From a virus: 22,183 nucleotides of DNA. The position numbers and the translations under genes were made by a program. This document shows, piece by piece, positions 1-5,441 of this stretch. Below the pieces are notes generated by a model. It had not been told where the DNA came from and ran no database searches. It worked only from the letters and a program-made list of their open reading frames with translations. Positions within the stretch are counted from its first letter, which is position 1. Each line of letters begins with the position of its first letter. The DNA lies in IMG/VR virus record IMGVR_UViG_3300044591_000539, positions 1-22,183 of that record, one strand, 5' to 3'.

Positions 1-2
1 CT

Positions 3-230
3 CAAAGTAAGACTCGTAAGTCCAGCCGCAAGGGCAAGCGTGGTGTGGCGGTGTTGAACGAGGGGCAGGTGTTGGAAATTAAGCGGCAGATCGCGTCTGG
101 TGGGAAGTCCGTCGCAAAAATTGCTCACGACTTTGGCGTTCACGTCACCACCATCAACTGCATCAAGTCCGGCAAGACTTGGAAGCATGTGGCGCTCCAG
201 CAGCCCACTCCGGTTGTGGTGGCTGACTGA
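3..230 (+). CDS. Partial HTH protein, open at the 5' window edge
   Basis: The reading frame is open from the first complete codon (position 3) to the TGA at 228-230, so the true start probably lies outside the window. A GTG at 45 is an alternative start, giving 61 aa. Upstream of that GTG the frame encodes a Lys/Arg-rich stretch. The body holds a helix-turn-helix of the kind common at the C-terminus of phage HNH/homing endonucleases: SVAKIAHDFGVHVTTINCIK followed by SGKTWKHV. It could be the DNA-binding tail of a larger endonuclease or a small stand-alone regulator; the window cannot decide. The stop overlaps the next start by 1 nt (TGATG), which suggests coupling to the deaminase-like gene. 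Confidence 0.6.
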   Translation, partial: QSKTRKSSRKGKRGVAVLNEGQVLEIKRQIASGGKSVAKIAHDFGVHVTTINCIKSGKTWKHVALQQPTPVVVAD

Positions 231-742
231 TGGCCGTTTTGGCAGATCATGAGATCCACAACCTGGCGCGGCGGGGCTTGGTCTCGCCGTTCCTGCCGGA
301 GCTGGTGAATCCAGCGAGTCTCGATGTGAGACTCGGCGAGAATCTGCTGGTAGAAGAGCCGAAGGTTCCTGCCTTACTTCCTTTCAGCATTGCTGGGCAT
401 ACGAAGGAAAAGCCTTTCATGCTCCAGCCGCATGAGTTCGTGCTTGCGGAGACGTTGGAGGAGTTCGATCTCCCGGATTGTGTCGCTGGACAGCTGGCAC
501 TTAAGTCGAGTCGTGCCAGGGAAGGGATTGAGCATCTTCTTGCCGGGTACATCGACCCCGGTTACAAAGGGCGACTAACGCTGGAACTACAAAACGCTAG
601 ATCCATGCACGCTGTTCCGTTGTGGCCGGGTATGCGGATCGCGCAGATTGTGTTCCACAAAATGTCGATGTTGCCCGGCAAGAGCTACTCCGTGACTGGT
701 CGCTATCAAGGCGACACTGCTGTTCAGGCTTCCAAAGGATGA
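230..742 (+). CDS. dcd: dCTP deaminase / dUTPase-family protein
   Basis: This 170-aa protein belongs to the Dcd/dUTPase fold. The family turns dCTP into dUTP (or dUMP in bifunctional forms), supplying dTMP precursors during phage replication in the cytoplasm. Visible motifs are SSRAR (residues 93-97; Ser93 and Arg97 match the E. coli Dcd active-site Ser and Arg), then GYIDPGYKGRLTLELQN (106-122), in which Glu119 sits at the catalytic Glu position, and LWPGMRIAQIVF (131-142). A C-terminal GRYQGD segment fits the nucleotide lid. Length is slightly below the usual 180-190 aa. The ATG overlaps the upstream stop by 1 nt and the TGA overlaps the next ATG (ATGA). Mono- versus bifunctional activity cannot be decided from sequence alone. 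Confidence 0.85.
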   Translation: MAVLADHEIHNLARRGLVSPFLPELVNPASLDVRLGENLLVEEPKVPALLPFSIAGHTKEKPFMLQPHEFVLAETLEEFDLPDCVAGQLALKSSRAREGIEHLLAGYIDPGYKGRLTLELQNARSMHAVPLWPGMRIAQIVFHKMSMLPGKSYSVTGRYQGDTAVQASKG

Positions 743-981
743 GCGATCCAGTTAATTCTCCAGCGCACTATGCGTCTGGGCGCGTCGAAGTGATCGACGT
801 GATTGAGGATTGGGTCAGGGCTGCTCCAGATGCTGTCGTTGGTGGCTTGCACTGGCAGGTCATCAAATATGTCAGTCGGGCGTGGCTTAAGAAAGATCCT
901 TACGAGGATTTTTGCAAAGCCCGTTGGTACTTGAACCGTTTGATCAACACTTTGGCAACGGAGCCCTATCAGAACCGATGA
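739..981 (+). CDS. DUF3310 family protein
   Basis: This is an 80-aa protein of the DUF3310 family, which is widespread in phages and related to part of T7 gene 1.7, a nucleotide kinase. Diagnostic features are the N-terminal NSPAHY (residues 6-11), the central WQVIKYVSRAW and the C-terminal EDFCKARWYLNRLI. The ORF stays open further upstream in frame (to an ATG at 622), but the start at 739 gives the family's normal N-terminus, forms an ATGA overlap with the dcd stop and has AAAGG just upstream. A role in nucleotide metabolism is plausible from the T7 relative and the adjacent deaminase, but kinase activity is not shown by any motif here. Confidence 0.8.
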   Translation: MSDPVNSPAHYASGRVEVIDVIEDWVRAAPDAVVGGLHWQVIKYVSRAWLKKDPYEDFCKARWYLNRLINTLATEPYQNR

Positions 982-1142
982 GGTACTGGTGGCGGATTGT
1001 CGCCAAGGCGTTGGGTGAGAAGGCGCACCAGCACAATCGGATTGCTGATCAGGTTGCACTGGTGCGCTTTTGTATCCTGCTGGCTTACATGACTACAAAC
1101 ATTTTCATTTGCGCAGGAGTTATTCGTCACTGGAATGGCTAA
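978..1142 (+). CDS. Small single-pass membrane protein
   Basis: This 54-aa ORF starts at the ATG that overlaps the DUF3310 stop (ATGA at 978-981). The N-terminal half is basic and polar (MRYWWRIVAKALGEK). The C-terminal half is one hydrophobic segment, roughly residues 29-50 (VRFCILLAYMTTNIFICAGV), ending in IRHWNG. This predicts one membrane helix with a positively charged, probably cytoplasmic N-terminus. It overlaps the next gene by 8 nt. Sitting in the early module rather than beside the lysin, it is less likely to be the holin; an early membrane-acting host-takeover or exclusion protein is possible but unproven. I do not recognise a named family. Confidence 0.65.
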   Translation: MRYWWRIVAKALGEKAHQHNRIADQVALVRFCILLAYMTTNIFICAGVIRHWNG

Positions 1143-1638
1143 CTATTGCACTCACAGTTTTCGCAGAATCATCAACACGTACAACTGGAGAAATGGGTCG
1201 ACGATTCGCTCGTACCGCTTTCGCTGCAAGTGTTGTGGGTACAGGTGGAATGTCTATTACGACAAGAAACTCAAGCGGGAAGTTGTTCCAACGCACAAAT
1301 CGGACAACAAACCACTGGAGACAAGGAAGCTCACTCCAGAAGAGGTCAAGCTGATCCTTACGGATGAGCGGAACAATGTGAAGCTGGCACGGCTGTTAGG
1401 TGTTGTGCCCCAGTCGGTTAGTCAGATTCGGACAGGACGGGCGTACAAAGATCTGTGGCCTGAACTTCCACGGCGAGCGGCGCAAATTAAAGCTTCTGGT
1501 GCTGTGCCAACCATTCGCAGCACGAAAATTACTTGCCAAGATTGTGCGCACTGGTGGCAAAAGCGGTGCGGCCTGGATATTCCAGAGGCAGGTGGAACTT
1601 TTGCAATCCAGTGTTCCTTTTATCAAGTTGATGAGTAA
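1135..1638 (+). CDS. Cys-rich putative zinc/HTH DNA-binding protein
   Basis: This 167-aa protein has three recognisable parts. The N-terminal region contains CKCCGYRWNVYY (31-42), suggesting a zinc ribbon, possibly completed by Cys5/His7. The middle (about 67-107) is a helix-turn-helix with NVKLARLLGVVPQSVSQIRT and GRAYKDLW, resembling the HTH in the first gene of the window. The C-terminus carries CQDCAHWWQKRC (134-145) and a final Cys160 in FAIQCSFY, a four-cysteine module repeated in the next gene. DNA-binding regulation of early or middle transcription is a reasonable inference; no catalytic motif is visible. The start overlaps the membrane-protein gene by 8 nt and the TAA overlaps the next ATG by 1 nt. 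Confidence 0.7.
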   Translation: MANYCTHSFRRIINTYNWRNGSTIRSYRFRCKCCGYRWNVYYDKKLKREVVPTHKSDNKPLETRKLTPEEVKLILTDERNNVKLARLLGVVPQSVSQIRTGRAYKDLWPELPRRAAQIKASGAVPTIRSTKITCQDCAHWWQKRCGLDIPEAGGTFAIQCSFYQVDE

Positions 1639-1913
1639 TGGCCATCACGATCAACAGCAGGGCGTGCCAAGGCTGTGGTACGCCGACGACAAACCCAGTG
1701 CTGTGCATGAAGTGTTATCGCACCAGTCCCGCAGGGCGGGAAGAGGAGCGGATGGAACGGCTGCGGCGGGGGTACAAGCCCCAGCCTGATGGAGGCCCAT
1801 GCAAAAACTGCATCCACTGGAAGGCGCGGTGCCTGCTTGGGTTTCCCGAGGGTGGGACACTCGCGGCGGCGGTGCTGTGCTCGGCGCGGGAGGTTGACAG
1901 CCTGCTAGAGTAG
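1638..1913 (+). CDS. Small protein with two Cys4 zinc-like modules
   Basis: The 91-aa product has an N-terminal zinc-ribbon pattern C10-x2-C13-x9-C23-x2-C26 and a second module C55-x2-C58-x6-C65 plus C81. The second half (CKNCIHWKARC, then GFPEGGT and VLCS) matches the C-terminus of the upstream protein (CQDCAHWWQKRC, then DIPEAGGT and IQCS), so the two neighbours share a duplicated or shuffled domain. Basic residues lie between the modules (RMERLRRGYK). A nucleic-acid- or protein-binding role is inferred from the cysteine spacing only. Translation is probably coupled to the upstream gene through the TAATG overlap. Confidence 0.7.
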   Translation: MAITINSRACQGCGTPTTNPVLCMKCYRTSPAGREEERMERLRRGYKPQPDGGPCKNCIHWKARCLLGFPEGGTLAAAVLCSAREVDSLLE

Positions 1914-1933
1914 TAGGGTACAAGCTGCCCTAC
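1913..1933 (+). promoter_or_regulatory. Inverted repeat upstream of DNA polymerase
   Basis: GTAGGG (1913-1918) and CCCTAC (1928-1933) form a perfect 6-bp stem with a 9-nt loop, ending 5 nt before the polymerase ATG. A perfect TTGACA lies at 1894-1899, but no good -10 box follows at 16-18 nt. The hairpin covers the region where a ribosome-binding site would lie, so it might modulate polymerase translation or be a repressor operator. The function is a guess. Confidence 0.35.
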
Positions 1934-1938
1934 CAGGC

Positions 1939-3765
1939 ATGACAATCCTTCAAGGCATCGAGCACCTGTCCACGCTCGATGATGCTTCATTCGTCGCGTT
2001 TGACGTCGAGACCACTGGGCTCCAGCCGAAGTTCGGTGGTCTTCGTCTTTTGCAGTTGGCGACCTTCGGTAAGCCTCCAGTAGTGCTGGATTGCTGGAGC
2101 TTCAGTGATGAAGACTGGATCACGCTTGAAGAGTTCTGTAGCGTTCCAAGGCAATGGCTGGCGCACAACGCGGTGTTTGATCTCGGATGGCTGCAGGAGC
2201 ACGAGATCTATCCCGAGGGCAAGGTCTACTGTTCGATGCTGGCCAGTCGGATCCTGACGAACGGGCTGCCGAACCTAAAGCACGGGCTCCAGCACGTTGT
2301 CCATCGCTACCTTGGCCAAGACATTTCTAAGGAAGAGCAGCGGAGCGATTGGTCGGGTGATTTGCGTGTGGAGCAGATCGAATATGCGGCCAAGGATGTG
2401 GTGGTGTTGACTGAGCTGTGGGAGCCAATCACGAAGCGGATGGCGACTGGTGCGTTAATGCCAGCGTGGGAGCTTGAGTGCAAGGCGCTCCCGGCAATGG
2501 CGCAGCTTTGGCGTACTGGGTTGCCATTCAATAAAAAGATGCTGGAGCAGCTGATTGAAGATCTCGATATTGAAAATGTTGAGGTCGGTGAGAAGTTCAT
2601 TGAAGATTTCGATACAGCACTTCCGCCAGAACACAAGCTCCATCGGGGGCTTGACGGGAAGTTGTTGTACCAGACAAAGCCGGGTCCGAAAGGTAAGAAG
2701 CCGGACCCGAATGTTTTTAACCTCAATAGTCCGGCGCAATTACTTAAAAAGTTCACCGCTTTGTTGGGTGAGCCGCCGATGGATATGAAGAACGGAAAGC
2801 CAAGTGCTAGCCGTTCTGCCCTCCAAGAATATGTGGGTGATCACAAGGTTGTGGCCGATTATTTGCGGTGGAAGAAAGTAGAAAAGCGGCGGCAGATGGC
2901 AGAAACTTTGTTGAAAAATTATTCGCCTGATGGGTTTATTCGTGCCAGTTATTTGCAGCTTGGGGCTGATACTGGGCGTATGTCATGTATTTCACCAAAT
3001 CTCCAGCAGATTCCGCGTGATCCGCGCTTTCGCTTGGCGGTTCAAGCTCCAGCTGGTTGGAAACTGGTTGTGGCGGATTACGGACAGATGGAGCTTCGCC
3101 TGGCAGCCGCAGAAGCACAGGATGACTTAATGACTCAGGTATTCCAGCAGGGACAGGACCTCCATACGATGACGGCGACGCAGATTTATGGGGTTGAGCC
3201 GGATGAGGTTACGAAGGAACAGCGGCAAATCGCAAAATCCGCCAATTTCGGCCTTTTGTACGGAAGTGGCGCAAAAGGACTCAGAAATTACGCAGCAGCA
3301 ACAGGAATTCAGATGGATCTTGATGAGGCGGCGGAGGTGCGGCAAAAGTTCCACGCTGCATATAAAGGCATCTCCAAATGGCAGCAGCAAAATGCTCGCG
3401 CTGCTGATGCGGCTAAGGACAATCCATCTATCCGCATACGCATCTCGGGCTTGCGGCGGTTTCTACCGGGTGAGCACAACAAACTCACAACCCGTTGCAA
3501 CACCCCCATCCAAGGAGCTGGTGCAGCAGTCCTCAAACTTACGCTCGGCAAACTGTGGCCGCTACTCCACGCCGACGGGGAGGACGTGGTGCGTTTGGCC
3601 GGCGTGGTGCATGACGAGATCATCCTGCTCGTAAAGGAAGAACACGCAGACACCTGGGCGCTCCAGCTGCAAACCGTGATGGAGGAAGCTGAAGCTCGTT
3701 GGTTGGGTGATATTCCGCCGCTTGCTGAAGCTAAGGTCGGGGATAGCTGGCAAGAGGCCAAGTGA
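1939..3765 (+). CDS. polA: Family A DNA polymerase with 3'-5' exonuclease domain
   Basis: This 608-aa replicative DNA polymerase has a DEDDy proofreading exonuclease (residues about 15-165) followed by a Pol I-type polymerase domain (about 170-605). Exonuclease residues are D22 and E24 (FDVET), D81 (HNAVFDLGW) and Y149/D153 (YAAKD). Polymerase motif A is VVADYGQMELR (D380), with Gly and Met where DYSQIELR is usual. Motif B is RQIAKSANFGLLYG (R429, K433, F437). Motif C is VVHDE (D559). No 5'-3' exonuclease domain is present, as in T7-type phage enzymes. Phe437 corresponds to E. coli Phe762. The start follows a 25-nt gap with an inverted repeat, and the stop overlaps the GTG of the next small gene. 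Confidence 0.95.
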   Translation: MTILQGIEHLSTLDDASFVAFDVETTGLQPKFGGLRLLQLATFGKPPVVLDCWSFSDEDWITLEEFCSVPRQWLAHNAVFDLGWLQEHEIYPEGKVYCSMLASRILTNGLPNLKHGLQHVVHRYLGQDISKEEQRSDWSGDLRVEQIEYAAKDVVVLTELWEPITKRMATGALMPAWELECKALPAMAQLWRTGLPFNKKMLEQLIEDLDIENVEVGEKFIEDFDTALPPEHKLHRGLDGKLLYQTKPGPKGKKPDPNVFNLNSPAQLLKKFTALLGEPPMDMKNGKPSASRSALQEYVGDHKVVADYLRWKKVEKRRQMAETLLKNYSPDGFIRASYLQLGADTGRMSCISPNLQQIPRDPRFRLAVQAPAGWKLVVADYGQMELRLAAAEAQDDLMTQVFQQGQDLHTMTATQIYGVEPDEVTKEQRQIAKSANFGLLYGSGAKGLRNYAAATGIQMDLDEAAEVRQKFHAAYKGISKWQQQNARAADAAKDNPSIRIRISGLRRFLPGEHNKLTTRCNTPIQGAGAAVLKLTLGKLWPLLHADGEDVVRLAGVVHDEIILLVKEEHADTWALQLQTVMEEAEARWLGDIPPLAEAKVGDSWQEAK

Positions 3766-3932
3766 TCCAAGAAGAGTTTGAGTATCGCGTTCGGATGCAC
3801 ACGCGTCACGGCGGTACTCATGATCTCTTCATCGTTGCTCCAGATGCTTTCACCGCGAGGATGAAGGCACTGGAGCTTTGTCCTGAGCATCGGCCCCAGT
3901 CGGTCATGCGAGTCTCGGATCTAGTCTCATGA
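3762..3932 (+). CDS. Small hypothetical protein (56 aa)
   Basis: A 56-aa ORF begins at a GTG overlapping the polymerase stop (GTGA at 3762-3765) and ends in a TGA overlapping the next ATG (ATGA at 3929-3932). The continuous stop/start overlaps on both sides are the main evidence that it is real. The product begins MIQEEFEYRVRMHTRHGG and contains HDLFIVAPDAF and RPQSVMRVSDL, a mixed alpha/beta soluble protein with no motif I recognise. Its position directly after the polymerase suggests a replication-module accessory role, but this is context only. Confidence 0.6.
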   Translation: MIQEEFEYRVRMHTRHGGTHDLFIVAPDAFTARMKALELCPEHRPQSVMRVSDLVS

Positions 3933-4138
3933 GTCCAGCCCGCACGGGAAGAGAGCTGGTGCTCGAATGGCTGAATCGGGAAATTCGTGCGGCGAAGACG
4001 GCAGATTTGCAGCGGGCTGCCGCTTTTTTGCAGTGGGCGCGGGATGTAAGGAAGGGGTGTGCCAAGCAGAGGGGTGGGGCAAGGGTGGCGCAGGCCAATG
4101 CGTGGCGGAAGCGCGTGGATGAGGATGTGCGGTGGTAG
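3929..4138 (+). CDS. Small basic helical protein (69 aa)
   Basis: The start is the ATG of an ATGA overlap with the previous stop. The product is Arg/Lys/Ala-rich and probably all helical (ELVLEWLNREIRAAKTADLQ, then AAAFLQWARDVRKGC), with a very basic C-terminal half. It is not assigned to a family. The charge pattern would suit nucleic-acid binding. It is the last gene before the first real intergenic gap of the + arm (4139-4187), so it probably ends the transcription unit that contains the polymerase. Confidence 0.55.
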   Translation: MSPARTGRELVLEWLNREIRAAKTADLQRAAAFLQWARDVRKGCAKQRGGARVAQANAWRKRVDEDVRW

Positions 4139-4178
4139 GACTACTGTGTCGCATTGTGCTACTGTGTAGCAGAGTAGA
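4139..4178 (+). promoter_or_regulatory. CTACTGTGT repeats / candidate operator-promoter
   Basis: CTACTGTGT occurs at 4141-4149 and again at 4159-4167, a period of 18 nt. The second copy lies in a short palindrome, GCTAC-TGT-GTAGC (4158-4170), and reads as an extended -10 element (TGCTACTGT). A third, inverted copy lies on the other side of the following gene at 4519-4529 and shares 11 bases (GACTACTGTGT) with the first. The spacing, of about two helical turns, suits cooperative repressor binding, and the next gene encodes a ribbon-helix-helix-like protein. Promoter and operator roles are inferred. Confidence 0.45.
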
Positions 4179-4187
4179 CCGCAGCAC

Positions 4188-4463
4188 ATGCCGCTGAACC
4201 ACGGAAACAAGTATTACTGCCAGCTGCTTCTGGACCCGCACCGCTACAAGCTGGCGGAGCAGCTTGCGATGGGCGAAGGGAAGAAAGTGACGGCGTTATT
4301 GCGCGACATGGTTTATGCCGCGCTGGAGAAAGCGTTGCCGGCGTCTGAATACAAGGCGGCCCAGGCAGCGGATGAAGCGGCCTGGCGCGAGTCGGTCAAG
4401 CGGCGGGTTGAGGGACGGATGCGTTCCAAGCAAGACGGCAAAGTGTCAGAAACTGACGCATGA
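4188..4463 (+). CDS. Ribbon-helix-helix-like protein, putative regulator
   Basis: This is a 91-aa protein whose N-terminal half fits the Arc/CopG ribbon-helix-helix topology: a beta strand (KYYCQLLLD, about 8-16), helix A (PHRYKLAEQLAMGEG) and helix B (KVTALLRDMVYAALEKAL, about 33-50). The C-terminal half is a charged helix (EAAWRESVKRRVEGRMRSKQ). Proteins of this fold usually dimerise and repress by inserting the strands in the major groove of short repeated operators. The CTACTGTGT repeats on both flanks make autoregulation attractive, but I assign the fold by pattern only. An alternative is a non-DNA-binding small helical protein. Confidence 0.6.
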   Translation: MPLNHGNKYYCQLLLDPHRYKLAEQLAMGEGKKVTALLRDMVYAALEKALPASEYKAAQAADEAAWRESVKRRVEGRMRSKQDGKVSETDA

Positions 4464-4472
4464 GACTCAGTT
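4451..4472 (+). other. Weak stem-loop at the end of the RHH-like gene
   Basis: AACTGA (4451-4456) and TCAGTT (4467-4472) form a 6-bp stem with a 10-nt loop that spans the stop codon, followed by GTGTTT. It is AT-rich and lacks a proper T tract, so it would be a poor intrinsic terminator. Confidence 0.25.
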
Positions 4473-4518
4473 GTGTTTCGTGATATACCGACAGCCGGAG
4501 CCCACAGTCTTTAGGCTT

Positions 4519-4529
4519 ACACAGTAGTC
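4519..4529 (-). promoter_or_regulatory. Inverted third copy of the CTACTGTGT repeat
   Basis: The minus strand here reads GACTACTGTGT, identical over 11 bases to 4139-4149 on the plus strand. It lies in the 77-nt gap 4464-4540, 11 nt before the next start codon. Together with the upstream copies it brackets the ribbon-helix-helix-like gene as an inverted repeat. A bound repressor here could also affect the 4541 gene. Confidence 0.4.
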
Positions 4530-4540
4530 ACTTAAGAGCA

Positions 4541-4756
4541 ATGACGCGCTATGTCGTCATGGTCGAGGATCGCTGGGTTACGGCGGTTTACGACTCTGGT
4601 AAAGGAATCGGTTTCACCCGATCCAAGGAGGACGCATCCTCGTGGGTCACATACGAGCGGGCTGTCGCTGCGGCGAGAACTGTTGCTCAGTCTTGTAACT
4701 GCGATGCTGCTGTGCATTGCGTTGATGAACCCGCCTATCCCCAATCATGGAAGTAG
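4541..4756 (+). CDS. Small hypothetical protein (71 aa)
   Basis: The 71-aa product starts MTRYVVMVEDRWVTAVYDSG, with alternating hydrophobic residues predicting beta strands, followed by GIGFTRSKEDASSW and a helix (YERAVAAARTVAQS). This strand-strand-helix arrangement is seen in many small phage proteins without known function. The two cysteines (SCNCDAA) are not arranged as a zinc site. It follows the gap with the inverted operator-like repeat and overlaps the next gene by 10 nt. Confidence 0.55.
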   Translation: MTRYVVMVEDRWVTAVYDSGKGIGFTRSKEDASSWVTYERAVAAARTVAQSCNCDAAVHCVDEPAYPQSWK

Positions 4757-5070
4757 TGCCATTCCAGGAACAGCAGGACCCCGAACTGAGGCTCGGTGAG
4801 GGTCGATCCCGCACCAGCTCAGATAAAGCTCAGCTGTTCGAGCTGAAAATTTGGCTGCCGGGCCAAGGTGCCATGCGGGATCTGGTGCGGGCGGAGTCGC
4901 TCCAGCAGGCGATTGAGTTTGCGCAAAACCGTTACCCGAATTGCAAGGTGGAGGTGCCGACGACGGCGGCGAAAAAACCTAAGCTGGCTCGTGCCAAAAA
5001 TGGGCCGCGTGAAACGGCTCGTAGGCGTCTCAAACTCGTGGAGAAAAGGAATGAGCCAGCAGATCGCTGA
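4747..5070 (+). CDS. Hypothetical protein with basic C-terminal tail
   Basis: This is a 107-aa protein with a compact core (FELKIWLPGQGAMRDLVRAE, then SLQQAIEFAQNRYPNCKVEV, about residues 28-74) predicted as beta-beta-alpha-beta, then a Lys/Arg-rich tail (KKPKLARAKNG, ARRRLKLVEKR). The tail suggests nucleic-acid contact or a flexible charged linker. No named family is recognised. It overlaps the previous gene by 10 nt and the next by 20 nt, consistent with one translationally coupled unit. Confidence 0.6.
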   Translation: MEVVPFQEQQDPELRLGEGRSRTSSDKAQLFELKIWLPGQGAMRDLVRAESLQQAIEFAQNRYPNCKVEVPTTAAKKPKLARAKNGPRETARRRLKLVEKRNEPADR

Positions 5071-5221
5071 CTGGGCACGCCAGTCGTGGGGTGAGGTCAT
5101 CGTCGACCAAAATCGCGCTGACCTCTTGGATAAGCTCTACTTTTGGGACGGGCGGGACAAAAAGGACCACCCGCTCCACGCCACTTATACCGGGCTGTAC
5201 CGCAAGTACACCGCCAACTAG
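5051..5221 (+). CDS. Small hypothetical protein, last gene of the + arm
   Basis: This 56-aa ORF uses the ATG at 5051, immediately preceded by AAAAGGA. The frame is open upstream but overlaps the 107-aa gene there. The product is acidic/aromatic (MSQQIADWARQSWGEVIVDQ, later KLYFWDGRDKKDHP and TYTGLYRKYTAN). It has no recognised domain. Its TAG stop at 5219-5221 overlaps the stop of the convergent minus-strand gene. Confidence 0.6.
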   Translation: MSQQIADWARQSWGEVIVDQNRADLLDKLYFWDGRDKKDHPLHATYTGLYRKYTAN

Positions 5222-5225
5222 GCGG
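5211..5225. terminator. Short GC hairpin at the convergence of the two arms
   Basis: CCGCC (5211-5215) and GGCGG (5221-5225) form a perfect 5-bp stem whose 5-nt loop AACTA overlaps the stop codons of both convergent genes. The symmetry would serve either strand, but neither side has a T tract, so intrinsic termination would be weak. This is the only candidate transcription end between the two arms. Confidence 0.3.
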
Positions 5226-5439
5226 AGTCGCGGTCCATCCCAAACTGATCGGCCAGGTTATCTGCAGCTTCGCGGATAGCCCAGGCCGATTTTGTGCGTT
5301 CCAGCTGATGGAGCGTATTGAGGACAAGGGCGGCTTCGAGGAGGCCGCGATAATCCTGTTTGTTGAACAGGCCGACTAACCACTGGTCCGTGGCTGCCTT
5401 GTGGAAGCTGGACTCGGGAGTGTGCTCGATGGGGCGCAT
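5218..5439 (-). CDS. Small hypothetical protein downstream of the lysin
   Basis: The 73-aa product starts MRPIEHTPESSFHKAATDQW and is probably helical (YRGLLEAALVLNTLHQLER, then AIREAADNLADQFGMDRD). I chose the ATG at 5439, two bases after the lysin TAG; an ATG at 5469 would overlap the lysin by 28 nt. No membrane segment or catalytic motif is visible. It is the last gene of the leftward late operon. A role in lysis is possible only by position. Confidence 0.6.
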   Translation of the reverse strand: MRPIEHTPESSFHKAATDQWLVGLFNKQDYRGLLEAALVLNTLHQLERTKSAWAIREAADNLADQFGMDRDSA

Positions 5440-5441
5440 AG

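Noticed and set aside
3309-3890. 193-aa - strand ORF opposite the polymerase end
   Set aside because: Ser/Arg-rich shadow covering polymerase motifs B and C on the other strand.
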